Shown here: piece by piece, positions 51,995-60,486 of the stretch
How the letters are laid out: every line of letters starts with the position of its first letter
Numbering within the stretch: the stretch's first letter is position 1
DNA from: UBA6918 sp040754425
Lineage (GTDB): Bacteria > Pseudomonadota > Gammaproteobacteria > Burkholderiales > Thiobacillaceae
Direction of reading: 5' to 3'
Length of the DNA stretch: 64,000 nucleotides
Assembly (NCBI GenBank): GCA_040754425.1
Contig: JBFMCR010000035.1
Span: 1 to 64,000 of the forward strand
Translations under genes and position numbers: made by a program
Notes under the pieces: model-generated
Told to the model about the DNA's origin: nothing
Databases searched by the model: none
The model's input: the letters and a program-made list of their open reading frames with translations, nothing else

Positions 51995-53014
51995 TTAGGC
52001 CACGCCGCAGGCGGCGGGATCGAGGGTGGCGGAATCGGGCACGGCAGGCGCCGCTGCCCGCTGGCCGAGCGGGACGCCGTTCTTCGCCGCCGTCATTTCC
52101 GCCAGGATGGCCACTGCGATCTCCGGCGGGGTGTGGCTGCCGATGGGCAGGCCCACGGGGCCGTGCAGGCGGGCCAGTTCCACGGGCGAGAGGCCGAAGT
52201 GGCGGGCCAGCCGTTCCCGGCGGCGGTGGTTGTTGAGGCGGGAGCCGAGGGCGCCGACGTAGAAGGCGGGGGACTTGAGGGCCTCCAGCAGCACCATGTC
52301 GTCCAGCTTCGGGTCGTGGGTGAGGGCCACCACCGCCAGGCGCGGGTCCGGCTCCATGGCCAGCAGGGCATCGTCGGGCAGGGCGGTCAAAAGCTCGGTG
52401 CCGGCCACGTCCCAGCCTTCAGCGTATTCCTCCCGGGGTTCGCACACGGTGACGGCCCAGTCCAGGGCCTGGGCCATGGGCGCGAGGTAGCGGGAGACCT
52501 GGCCGGCGCCGATGAGCAGCAGGCGCCACTGGGGGCCGTGCACCGTGGTCAGGCGCTGGCCGTCCCAGCGCAGGGCGTCGCCCGGGCGGGCGTTTACCAG
52601 ACTCACCGCGCCGCTGCCGAGGTCCACCGTGCGCGCGGCCAGCTGGCGTTTTTCCAGCAGGGCGGCGAGGCGCTCCAGCAGCTTGGCATCCGGCGCCGGT
52701 TCCACCACCAGTTCCAGGGTGCCGCCGCAGGGCAGGCCGTAGCGGATGGCGTCCTCGGTGGCCACGCCATAGACCAGCTTGAACGGGGCGCTGCCCCGGA
52801 TGCGGCCGTCCGCCATGCGCGCGCTGAGGTCGTCCTCGATGCAGCCGCCGGAGACCGAGCCTTCGATCCGGCCGTCCTCGCGCAGGGCGAGCCACGCTCC
52901 CGCGGGGCGCGGCGCCGAGCCCCAGGTGCGGGCCACGGTGACGAGGGCGAAGCGCAGGCCCCCTGCGGCCCAGCGCCGCGCGGCGGCGAGCACCTGGAGG
53001 TCCATGCCGTCCAT
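51995..53014 (-). CDS. xdhC: XdhC/CoxI family cofactor insertion protein
   Basis: A 339-residue protein. The N-terminal XdhC_CoxI domain has ALVTVARTWGSAPRPAGAWLA and GSVSGGCIEDDL, and the C-terminal Rossmann domain has LLLIGAGQVSRYLA and VVALTHDPKLDDMVL with FYVGALGSRLNN. XdhC proteins bind sulfurated molybdenum cofactor and insert it into molybdenum hydroxylases. It starts 1 nt after the iorB-like stop, so it serves that enzyme. Complete. Confidence 0.93.
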   Translation of the reverse strand: MDGMDLQVLAAARRWAAGGLRFALVTVARTWGSAPRPAGAWLALREDGRIEGSVSGGCIEDDLSARMADGRIRGSAPFKLVYGVATEDAIRYGLPCGGTLELVVEPAPDAKLLERLAALLEKRQLAARTVDLGSGAVSLVNARPGDALRWDGQRLTTVHGPQWRLLLIGAGQVSRYLAPMAQALDWAVTVCEPREEYAEGWDVAGTELLTALPDDALLAMEPDPRLAVVALTHDPKLDDMVLLEALKSPAFYVGALGSRLNNHRRRERLARHFGLSPVELARLHGPVGLPIGSHTPPEIAVAILAEMTAAKNGVPLGQRAAAPAVPDSATLDPAACGVA

Positions 53015-53015
53015 C

Positions 53016-55241
53016 TCAGGCCTTCAGTTCGGCCGGGTCGATGGGCAGGCGGCGCAGCCTCTTGCCGGTGGCGGCGGCAATCGCATTGGCCACCGCCGGC
53101 GCCACCGGCGGCACTCCGGGCTCGCCGATGCCGGTGGGCGCCTCGGCGGAGGCAAGGATGTGCACCTCCACCTCGGGCATCTCGTTGATGCGCAGGATGG
53201 CGTAGTCGTGGAAATTGGACTGCTCCACCTGCCCGTCTTCGAGGGTGATGGCGCCGTACAACAGGGCCGAGAGGGCGAAGCCCACGGAGCCTTCCACCTG
53301 GGAGCGGACATTGTCCGGGTTGATGGCGATGCCGCAATCCACCGCACAGACGATGCGGTCCACCTTCAGGCTGCCGTCGGCCTGCACCGTCACTTCGGCC
53401 ACCTGGGCCACGTAGGAGCGGAAGGATTCATGCACCGCCACGCCGCGGCCGCGCCGCTCGCCGGGCTTGCCGGGGGAAAGCGGCGTGTCCCAGCCGGCCT
53501 TTTCCGCCGCCAGCCTGAGCACGGCGGCGTGGCGCGGATGTTTCTTCAGCAAATCCAGGCGCAGCCGCACCGGGTCCTGGCCGGTGGCGGCGGCCACCTC
53601 GTCGAGGAAGGCCTCGGTGGAGTAGGCGGTGTGGGTGGAGCCCACGGAGCGCCACCACAGCACCGGCACGCCCACGTCCTGCGGCGTGTGCAGGTCCACC
53701 ACCAGGTTGGGGATGTCATAGGGCAGGTTGGCGGCCCCCTCCACGGAAGTGAGGTCGATGCCGTCCTTCATGAGCCCGCTCATGGGCGAGTCCGCATTGA
53801 TGGATTGGCCCACCAGGCGATGGCGCCAGCCCTGGAGCCGGCCCCGCGCGTCGATGGCCGCTTCCAGGACGTGGTGGAAGGCGGGGCGGTAGTAACCGGC
53901 CTTCATGTCGTCCTCCCGCAGCCATACCAGCTTCACCGAGGCCCTGCCGCCGATGGCCTTGGCGATGTGCACCGCCTCCAGCACGTAGTCCGAGTGCTTG
54001 CTGGCGCGGCGGCCGAAGCTGCCGCCGGCGTAGAGCATGTGAAGCTTCACCTGTCGGGGATCGAGGCCCAGCAGTTCGGCCACCTTGGCCTGGTCCAGGG
54101 TCTGCATCTGCTCGCCGTTCCAGATCTCGCAGCCGTTTTCGCCGAGTTTCACCACGCAGTCGAGGGGCTCCATGGCGGCGTGGGCGAGATAGGGGAAGTC
54201 GTAAGCGGCCTTGAGCACCTTGGCCGCCTGGGCGAAGGCGGCATCCGGGTCGCCGTCCTTGCGCGCGATACTGCCGGGCCTTTGCGCCATCTCGCGGTAG
54301 CGGGCGAAGATGTCCTCGCTGCTCTCTTTGTAGCCGCTTGCCTCATTCCATTCCACCACCAGGGCATCGCGGCCCTTCTTGGCGCTCCAGGTGTCCTTGG
54401 CCAGCACCGCGACCCCGGTGGGGATGGCGACCACGTCCACCACGCCCTTTACCGTTTTGGCCTTGGCGGCATCGAAACGCTTCAGCCTGGCGCCGAAGCG
54501 GGGCGGATGGGCCACCACCGCGGTGAGCATGCCGGGCAGGTGCATGTCCTGGGTGAAAAGGGCGGTGCCCTTGACCTTTTCCGCCGAATCCTTGCGCGGG
54601 ACATGCCTGCCGATGAGCTTGAACTCCTGCGGGGCCTTGAGGCGGACATCACGCGGCACGGGCTGCTCCGCCGCCGCTTGCGCCAGTTCGCCGAAGGTGG
54701 CGCGGCGGCCCGAGGCCGGATGGCTCACCACCCCGTCGGCGACCGTGATCCCGGCGGCCGGCACCCGCCACTTTTTTGCCGCGGCGCCCACCAGCATGGC
54801 GCGGCCCATGGCCCCGGCGCGGCGCATCTGTTCCCAGGAATTGGCCATGGCGGTGCTGCCGCCGGTGCCCTGCACGGCGCCCCACAGCAGGTTGTTGTAG
54901 CGCCTGGCATCCGCCGGGGCGCCTTCCACCCTGACCTGCTCCCAGGCGGCATCGAGCTCCTCGGCGAGTACGGTGGCCAGGCCCGTGTGGGTCCCCTGGC
55001 CCATTTCCAGATGCTTGGCGATGACGGTGACGCTGTTGTCGACGCCGATGCGCAGGAAGGCGTTGGGTTCGAACAGGGGGGCGGCCGAGGAGGCAGGGCT
55101 AGCGGCCCGGGCGCCGCCCGGCAGATAGATGGCCAGCGTGAGGCCGGCGACGCCCTGCAGAAAGCGGCGCCGGCTGTGGTTTTCGATGCGCGCCTCCGGG
55201 GAGGTGGTGGGTTCGGCGGCGAGCTTGTCGACGATGGTCAT
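53016..55241 (-). CDS. Molybdenum hydroxylase large subunit (IorB-like)
   Basis: A 741-residue xanthine dehydrogenase/aldehyde oxidase family subunit. A twin-arginine signal (RRRFLQGVAGLTLAIYLPGG, residues 24-43) indicates periplasmic export with cofactor bound. Molybdopterin-binding segments follow, such as GQGTHTGLATVLAEEL, GSFGRRASKHSDYVLEAV and GEPGVPPVAPAVANAI with its catalytic glutamate region. It resembles isoquinoline 1-oxidoreductase beta and related aldehyde dehydrogenases. The electron-transfer partner is the 2Fe-2S protein encoded upstream, but a MITE-like element separates the two genes. Substrate unknown. Confidence 0.93.
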   Translation of the reverse strand: MTIVDKLAAEPTTSPEARIENHSRRRFLQGVAGLTLAIYLPGGARAASPASSAAPLFEPNAFLRIGVDNSVTVIAKHLEMGQGTHTGLATVLAEELDAAWEQVRVEGAPADARRYNNLLWGAVQGTGGSTAMANSWEQMRRAGAMGRAMLVGAAAKKWRVPAAGITVADGVVSHPASGRRATFGELAQAAAEQPVPRDVRLKAPQEFKLIGRHVPRKDSAEKVKGTALFTQDMHLPGMLTAVVAHPPRFGARLKRFDAAKAKTVKGVVDVVAIPTGVAVLAKDTWSAKKGRDALVVEWNEASGYKESSEDIFARYREMAQRPGSIARKDGDPDAAFAQAAKVLKAAYDFPYLAHAAMEPLDCVVKLGENGCEIWNGEQMQTLDQAKVAELLGLDPRQVKLHMLYAGGSFGRRASKHSDYVLEAVHIAKAIGGRASVKLVWLREDDMKAGYYRPAFHHVLEAAIDARGRLQGWRHRLVGQSINADSPMSGLMKDGIDLTSVEGAANLPYDIPNLVVDLHTPQDVGVPVLWWRSVGSTHTAYSTEAFLDEVAAATGQDPVRLRLDLLKKHPRHAAVLRLAAEKAGWDTPLSPGKPGERRGRGVAVHESFRSYVAQVAEVTVQADGSLKVDRIVCAVDCGIAINPDNVRSQVEGSVGFALSALLYGAITLEDGQVEQSNFHDYAILRINEMPEVEVHILASAEAPTGIGEPGVPPVAPAVANAIAAATGKRLRRLPIDPAELKA

Positions 55242-55254
55242 GGTCGGTCTCCTC

Positions 55255-55397
55255 AGAGCTTGTGAAGAAATCGTAGCGAGCGGCCCGAGAGCAAGGCGGA
55301 CGGAGCGCAGCGACGAGACATATCAAATGGATAGGCGAGGAGCGAGCACCGCCCAACGCAGCTATCGGGTCGCGCAGTAGATTTATTCACAAGCTCT
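55255..55397. mobile_element. MITE-like element A in the iorA-iorB gap
   Basis: 143 bp with 12-bp perfect terminal repeats AGAGCTTGTGAA / TTCACAAGCTCT. Just inside are ATCGTAGCGAGC on the left and CGCAGTAGAT on the right, boxes also present in element B (58365-58566). No ORF. The stop codon of the 2Fe-2S gene overlaps its right end. Confidence 0.75.
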
Positions 55398-55864
55398 CAG
55401 GCCAGGGACTTGGCGGCTTCGTGAACGGCGGCGCGGATGCGCACATAGGTGCCGCAGCGGCAGAGGTTGCCTGCCATGGCGGCGTCGATGTCGGTGTCCG
55501 TGGGGTTCGGGTTCTTCTCCAGCAGGGCCACCGCGCTCATGATCTGGCCGGGCTGGCAGTAGCCGCATTGCACCACGTCCAGGCGCTCCCAGGCCTCTTC
55601 TACCGCCTGGGCCACGCGCGCGGCGCGGGACTCGGCCACGCCCTCGATGGTGACGATCTCCTTGCCCACGACGGCGGCGATGGGGGTGATGCAGGAGCGC
55701 ACCGGCTGGCCGTCGATATGCACCGTGCAGGCGCCGCACAGGCCCATGCCGCAGCTGTACTTGGTGCCGGTCAGGCGCAGGGTGTCGCGCAGTACCCACA
55801 GCAGGGGCGTGTCGGGGGCATCGTCCACCTGGACGGACTTGCCGTTGATATCGAGGGTAGGCAT
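55397..55864 (-). CDS. 2Fe-2S subunit of molybdenum hydroxylase (IorA-like)
   Basis: A 155-residue protein with two iron-sulfur domains. Plant-type ligands are Cys38, Cys43, Cys46 and Cys58 (YSCGMGLCGACTVHI). The second, helical domain has QCGYCQPGQIM and LCRCGTYVRIRAA. It moves electrons from the molybdenum subunit to an acceptor, probably a cytochrome c. It is first of the operon iorA-iorB-xdhC-mocA and divergent from an AraC gene 174 bp away, which may control it. Confidence 0.95.
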   Translation of the reverse strand: MPTLDINGKSVQVDDAPDTPLLWVLRDTLRLTGTKYSCGMGLCGACTVHIDGQPVRSCITPIAAVVGKEIVTIEGVAESRAARVAQAVEEAWERLDVVQCGYCQPGQIMSAVALLEKNPNPTDTDIDAAMAGNLCRCGTYVRIRAAVHEAAKSLA

Positions 55865-56038
55865 GGAATCACCTCCTAAAGGGTGGGGGTTGTTTGCATT
55901 TTCCTGGAGCCGATTGCAGGACTGTTAGCGCATTCCAGCAGTATTCTTGCCTGATCCTGCAGGATGGTGGAGTTGATTGGCCATGAAAATGGCCTTCATC
56001 GAGTATAGTAGGCTTTTTTGCAAACGAGGGTTTTTTCG

Positions 56039-56995
56039 ATGAGTCAGAAGGCCGGCATCCCGGATGAGGACGAAGGCGCGCTGCTTGGCTTGGGTGCTGC
56101 CCTGGCCGATGCCGTGGGCCGCAGGATGCACGGTGAGGAGGAGCTGGACACGGCCATTCCCGGCCTGCGCCTATACCGCCGGGAGCGGCCCTCCGAACCC
56201 TGCCTATGCATGGTGGAGCCGAGTGTCGCCCTGGTGGTGCAGGGGGCCAAGCGCGCCCTGCTGGGGGGTGAGGCCTACACCTACGACATCCGCCGCTTCC
56301 TCATCACCTCCTTGGACCTCGGGGCCAGCATGCACATCGTGCAGGCCTCGGCCGAGCGGCCCTACCTTGGCCTGGCGCTCAAGCTGGACGTGCAGCTTTT
56401 GGCGGAGATGATGGTGCAGTGCGGCCTGCCGCAGGCGCCGCCGCCCGGTGCGCGCGGCATGGTGCTGGGCCAGAGCACCCCGGCCCTGCTCGATGCCTTC
56501 CAGCGCCTGGCGAATCTGCTCGACGAACCCGAGTCCATCCCCGTCCTCGCTCCCCTGATCCAGCGCGAGATCCACTATCGCCTCTTGACCAGCGACCAGG
56601 GCGGACGCCTGGGGCAGATCGCCTCGGTGGGCAGCCAGGGGCACCGCATCGCCCGCGCCATCGACTGGCTCAAGGCCCGCTACGCCGAGCCCCTGCGCAT
56701 CGAAGAGCTGGCCGCCCATGCGCAGATGAGCCCCTCCAGCTTCCACCACCATTTCCGCCAGCTCACCGCCATGAGCCCCCTGCAGTTCCAGAAATGGCTG
56801 CGCCTCAACGAAGCCCGCCGCCTGATGCTGGCCGGGGAAGCCGATGTCTCCTCCGCCGCCTTCCGGGTGGGCTACGAGAGCCCTTCCCAGTTCAGCCGGG
56901 AATACAGCCGCCTGTTCGGCGCCTCGCCGCGCCAGGATGTGGCAAGGCTGCGGGAAAGACTGCGCCAGCAGCCTCCCGGACTTGAGGGATCGTAG
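56039..56995 (+). CDS. AraC-family regulator
   Basis: A 318-residue regulator. An N-terminal AraC_N-type domain (PSVALVVQGAKRALLGGEAYTYD, ITSLDLGASMHIVQAS) is followed by two C-terminal helix-turn-helix motifs (IEELAAHAQMSPSSFHHHFRQLTAMSPLQFQKWLRL and SSAAFRVGYESPSQFSREYSRLFG). Its last codons (about 313 on) are encoded by sequence resembling an end of MITE element B, so the natural C-terminus may be altered. It is divergent from the molybdenum hydroxylase operon and adjoins an old-yellow-enzyme remnant; either could be its target. Confidence 0.9.
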   Translation: MSQKAGIPDEDEGALLGLGAALADAVGRRMHGEEELDTAIPGLRLYRRERPSEPCLCMVEPSVALVVQGAKRALLGGEAYTYDIRRFLITSLDLGASMHIVQASAERPYLGLALKLDVQLLAEMMVQCGLPQAPPPGARGMVLGQSTPALLDAFQRLANLLDEPESIPVLAPLIQREIHYRLLTSDQGGRLGQIASVGSQGHRIARAIDWLKARYAEPLRIEELAAHAQMSPSSFHHHFRQLTAMSPLQFQKWLRLNEARRLMLAGEADVSSAAFRVGYESPSQFSREYSRLFGASPRQDVARLRERLRQQPPGLEGS

Positions 56996-57000
56996 CGACC
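56974..57000. mobile_element. Single degenerate end of a B-type element
   Basis: GCAGCCTCCCGGACTTGAGG followed by GATCGTAGCGACC differs at only a few positions from the left end and inner box of element B at 58366-58398. No matching right end was found nearby, so it looks like a solo end. Confidence 0.5.
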
Positions 57001-57031
57001 CGCACGCGGCAACGGGGGCGAGAGCCGCCGC

Positions 57032-57142
57032 TTACGATGGATCCCCATGGGTCGGGTAATCGGTATGGCCTTTCTCGCCCGGGGTATAAAAGGTGTCGAA
57101 GGTGTGCGCATGTACGATGCGGCCGCCTACGAGTCGGCCCTC
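57032..57142 (-). pseudogene. C-terminal remnant of an old-yellow-enzyme reductase
   Basis: On the minus strand one frame ends FDTFYTPGEKGHTDYP followed by a short tail and TAA. This resembles the conserved end of NemA/alkene reductases (TFYGGGAEGYTDYPTL). Upstream there is no FMN-barrel sequence; the frame runs into the DUF2189 gene region, so only the tail remains. Confidence 0.5.
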
Positions 57143-57241
57143 ATGTGGCTGGCGGTCAGCGGCATGAGCGGTGGCCGGTGTGGTGATGACGCACGAGGCC
57201 TATTGCACAGCTGCGTTTTGACGAGGCTGCCCGAGCCCGGT

Positions 57242-58012
57242 CTACGAGCGCCCGACCAGGTCGCGATAGGCATGCCAGCTGGCGTGCCCCAGCAGCGGGA
57301 AAACAACCGCCAGCGGCACGAACCAGGCAAGTTCGGCGAGCAGCGTCAGCGCGCCGATGACGACAGCCCACAGCAGCATGGGCAGCGGGTTTTCGCGTAC
57401 CGCCCACAGGCTGGTCACGATGGCGGTGACGAAGTCCACCTTGCGGTCCATCAGCATGGGCAGCGACACCACCGAAAGCGCGAACACCAGGGCAGCCAGC
57501 ATGCCGCCGATCAGCATGTAGGGGACGAGGAAACCTGCATGTTCCGGGGTGAAGAGGGAGGCGAGCGCGAAGATGCTGTCGGCAAGCAGATTGCCCTTGA
57601 ACAACAGCCCCACCATGATGGCGGAAATGCGCTCCCAACTGCTGAGTATGAAGGCCAGCATCAGTGCGTACATGCCGATCGAAATTGAATTCCTGCGTAC
57701 CCCCTCGAAGCGGAATGCTCGTGCTGCCTCGTGGTGGCGAGACAGCTCGTAGAAGGCGATGGCGAGAAAGGGCGACACCAGCAGGAAGCCGCTGGTGAGA
57801 GTCAGCGCGAGATGCGGGCGGGAGCGGGCGTATTCCATCAGCAGATAGCCAAGCATGGTGAACAGGACGCCGATGCCCAGAGAAGCCGGCCAGGTTCGCA
57901 ATAGATCCTTCCAGCCATGCTTGAGCCACAGCAGCACGTGGCCCGTTTCCACTCGGCGGATGGCAGGCAGATCGATGTTGCGGGTGTCGGGTTTGATCGA
58001 AAGAGTGCTCAT
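57242..58012 (-). CDS. DUF2189 membrane protein
   Basis: A 256-residue protein with six hydrophobic helices. It starts with NIDLPAIRRVETGHVLLWLKHGWKDLLRTWPASLGIGVLF, a pattern of the DUF2189 family, and continues GFLLVSPFLAIAFYELSRHHE. Family members are found in proteobacterial membranes without known function, sometimes near cytochrome oxidase genes. An AGGAAAGGAGCACATCC ribosome region precedes the ATG. It stands between two decayed genes. Confidence 0.85.
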   Translation of the reverse strand: MSTLSIKPDTRNIDLPAIRRVETGHVLLWLKHGWKDLLRTWPASLGIGVLFTMLGYLLMEYARSRPHLALTLTSGFLLVSPFLAIAFYELSRHHEAARAFRFEGVRRNSISIGMYALMLAFILSSWERISAIMVGLLFKGNLLADSIFALASLFTPEHAGFLVPYMLIGGMLAALVFALSVVSLPMLMDRKVDFVTAIVTSLWAVRENPLPMLLWAVVIGALTLLAELAWFVPLAVVFPLLGHASWHAYRDLVGRS

Positions 58013-58090
58013 GGATGTGCTCCTTTCCTGTAATCAAAGCCACCTTGAATTGATACTAGACCAATCTTCTCGACTTTTTGAGCGGCGCCT

Positions 58091-58747
58091 TCATGCCGAG
58101 TTCCGCCAGGTCGTCAGAGACCGGGAGCGGAGAAGGTTTTCGTAGATGTCGAGACCGTTCTGCGAATGGCAGCAGAAGATGATTTCACGGATGGAGGAGT
58201 GAGACCGGGTGGCTGCAAGCACGGCTGCCACGGCGACCCGCGCGGCCTGATCGGCCAGATAGCCATAGACGCCAGTGCTGATGTTGGGGAAGGCGAGACT
58301 GCCAAGGCCGTTTTCGGCGGCCATTTCGATGGCGCGCCGGTAGCACGAAGCCAACAGTTCGGCCTAGCAGCCTGTCGGACTTGAGCGATCGTAGCGAGCC
58401 GGGGGGGGGGGGAGAGCGGGGACAGTTTTTAACGATTTCGAGGCGCATAGCGGGCCTATGCAACGGGAAATCGGGGACAACGAGCTTGCGAGTTTCGGCG
58501 CAAGCCAAAAATGGACCGCTCTTCCCGGCGGCGCAGTAGATCAGCCTCAAGTCCGACAGGCTGCTAGACCTGCGCGCCGCCATGCCAGACAGTACCGACG
58601 GTGTGAATGACATGTTTTGCCGGCAGGCGATAGCCTCTGGTGATCTTGGCATCGCCTGTTTTGCAGCCATGCAACAGGCGGCATTGACGATGGCGTCCAG
58701 CGCGAGGGTGGTGTGCCGAGCCGGAGGACGCGCAGCAGGGCGGGCAT
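58091..58747 (-). pseudogene. Macro-domain (ADP-ribose hydrolase) pseudogene split by a MITE
   Basis: Pieces of a macrodomain gene can be assembled on the minus strand. They are a start (MPALLRVLRLG), then TTLALDAIVNA after a frameshift, then GCKTGDAKITRGYRLPAKHV and HTVGTVWHGGAQV. Beyond element B comes AELLASCYRRAIEMAAENGL and NISTGVYGYLADQAAR. The catalytic loop between VNAA and GCKTG (normally with GGGGVDGAIHRAAGP) is deleted. Three lesions (frameshift, deletion, insertion) mean it cannot make an active protein. Confidence 0.8.
58365..58566. mobile_element. MITE-like element B inside the macro-domain gene
   Basis: 202 bp with 21-bp perfect terminal repeats (TAGCAGCCTGTCGGACTTGA... and its inverse). 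Inner boxes GATCGTAGCGAGC and GCGCAGTAGATC are shared with element A. A run of 12 G residues lies at about 58401-58412. It has no ORF. Confidence 0.8.
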
Positions 58748-58761
58748 GTTCTGCCGGAGGA

Positions 58762-60081
58762 TCAGCCGCCGCCTTCTTCCTCGGGCGGGAGTTCTTCCGG
58801 CTCGGGCATGCGGCTTGCCAGCACCTTGTCGATGCGCTTGCCGTCCAGGTCCACCACTTCCAGGCGCCAGCCTTCCCATTCCACGATGTCGCCGGTTTGC
58901 GGCAACCTCCCCAGCAGCCACATCACCATGCCGCTCAGGGTGTGGTAGCCGGCCTTGTCTTCCTCGGGCACGGTTTTCAGGCCCAGGCGGTCTTTCAGTT
59001 CGGGGATGGGGAGCATGCCATCCAGCAGCCAGGAGCCGTCGTCGCGCTCGACCGCCCAGGCGTCTTCTTGCGCGCGCGGGGCGAACTCTCCTGTCACCGA
59101 CTCCAGCACGTCCTGCAGCGTGACCAGTCCCTGGACTTCGCCGTACTCGTCTATGACCAGGACCATTTGCGTGCCGGTGGCGCGGAAATGCTGGAGCAGT
59201 TCGAGGCCGGTCAGACTTTCCGGCACGAACACGTCGGTTCTGGCCAGCGCGGCCAGGTCCACCCCGGTGCGGCCCAGGGCCGCTTTGAGCAGCTGCCTGG
59301 CATTGACGATGCCGATGGCATTGTCCAGGCCGCCCCGGCAGACGGGGAAGCGCGAGTATTCCGATGCCAGCACGCGCTGCAGGTTTTCCTCGAAGGGCAG
59401 GTCGGCGTCCAGGTAGACGATGTCGGCGCGCGGGATCATGAGCGAACCCACCAGGCGCTCGTCCAGGCGAAAGAGGTTGCGCACCATCTCATGCTCGTGA
59501 CGCTCGATCACGCCGGCTTCGGAGCCTTCCTTAAGCACGGCGTGGATTTCCTCCTCGGTGACGCTGGCGGCGCCCTCCCGGCTTTTCCCCATCAGGCGCA
59601 ACAGCGTGTCGGTCGACACGGAAAGGAGCTGGACGAAAGGCCGCGTGAGCACGGCGAGCAGGCGGATGGGGCGTGCCACGGCGCGCGCGATCGGTTCGGG
59701 ATGAAACTGGGCAAGGCGCTTGGGCACCAGTTCGCCGATGACGATGGATACATAGGTGATGATGAGCACCACCAGGGCGGTCGCCGCGATCTGGCTGATT
59801 CTCGCTTCCAGGCCGAATGTCTGCAGCCAGGCTGCCAGCGGCTCGGCGATGGCGGCTTCGCCGACGATGCCGCTGAGAATGCCGATCGAGGTGATGCCGA
59901 TCTGGATGGTGGAAAGATAGCGCGTAGGCTCGTCGCCGAGCTGCAGCGCAACGTCGGCGGCGGTATCGCCGTCCTCGGCCAGACGCGCGAGACGCGGCCG
60001 CCGCGCCGTGGCCAGGGCCAGTTCGGACATCGAAAAAAGCCCGTTCAACAATATCAGGATGAGCAGGAGCAGAATTTCCAT
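58762..60081 (-). CDS. CNNM/CorC-type membrane protein with CBS domains
   Basis: A 439-residue protein of the hemolysin-C-like (UPF0053) family. The N-terminal DUF21 domain has four helices (LLLLILILLNGLFSMSELALATARR). A pair of CBS domains follows (about 205-325: SLMIPRADIVYLDADLPFEENLQ and GTQMVLVIDEYGEVQGLVTLQDVLE). The C-terminal CorC_HlyC domain includes WLLDGMLPIPEL and GDIVEWEGWRLEVVDLDGKRIDKVL. Relatives export magnesium or sodium-coupled ions. Complete. Confidence 0.92.
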   Translation of the reverse strand: MEILLLLILILLNGLFSMSELALATARRPRLARLAEDGDTAADVALQLGDEPTRYLSTIQIGITSIGILSGIVGEAAIAEPLAAWLQTFGLEARISQIAATALVVLIITYVSIVIGELVPKRLAQFHPEPIARAVARPIRLLAVLTRPFVQLLSVSTDTLLRLMGKSREGAASVTEEEIHAVLKEGSEAGVIERHEHEMVRNLFRLDERLVGSLMIPRADIVYLDADLPFEENLQRVLASEYSRFPVCRGGLDNAIGIVNARQLLKAALGRTGVDLAALARTDVFVPESLTGLELLQHFRATGTQMVLVIDEYGEVQGLVTLQDVLESVTGEFAPRAQEDAWAVERDDGSWLLDGMLPIPELKDRLGLKTVPEEDKAGYHTLSGMVMWLLGRLPQTGDIVEWEGWRLEVVDLDGKRIDKVLASRMPEPEELPPEEEGGG

Positions 60082-60140
60082 GGCTTAAGCCGCAACAAAC
60101 CGGTTGCCCAATGCCGCGCGGTCGAGGCCGGCGGCCTGCG

Positions 60141-60467
60141 TTACCTGACCGCCAGCAGTTCCACTTCGAACACCAGGGTGGCATTGGGCGGAATGACGCC
60201 GCCGGCGCCGCGGCTGCCGTAGCCCATTTCCGGCGGGATGGTGAGCTTGCGCTTGCCGCCGACCTTCATGCCGGCCACGCCCTGGTCCCAGCCGGGGATG
60301 ACCTGGCCTGCGCCGAGGCGGAAATCGAAGGGATCGTTGCGATCCTTGCTGGAATCGAACCTGGAGCCGTCGGCAAGCCAGCCGGTGTAATGCACGATCA
60401 CGGTCCTGCCGGCCACGGCTTCGTCGCCGCTGCCGAGGTTGAGGTCTTCGATGATGAGTTCGGACAT
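60141..60467 (-). CDS. FKBP-type peptidyl-prolyl isomerase
   Basis: A 108-residue single-domain FKBP. It has VIVHYTGWLADGSRFDSSKD, FRLGAGQVIPGWDQGVAGMKVGGKRKLTIPPEMGYG and ATLVFEVELL, the full active-site set (Tyr, Phe, Asp, Val, Ile, Trp, Tyr, Phe). No signal peptide is present, so it is cytoplasmic. It speeds cis-trans isomerisation of proline bonds. It precedes the CNNM-like gene and follows the lipoprotein gene by 19 nt. Confidence 0.95.
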   Translation of the reverse strand: MSELIIEDLNLGSGDEAVAGRTVIVHYTGWLADGSRFDSSKDRNDPFDFRLGAGQVIPGWDQGVAGMKVGGKRKLTIPPEMGYGSRGAGGVIPPNATLVFEVELLAVR

Positions 60468-60486
60468 GTTGGCTCCTTGGAGTGGG

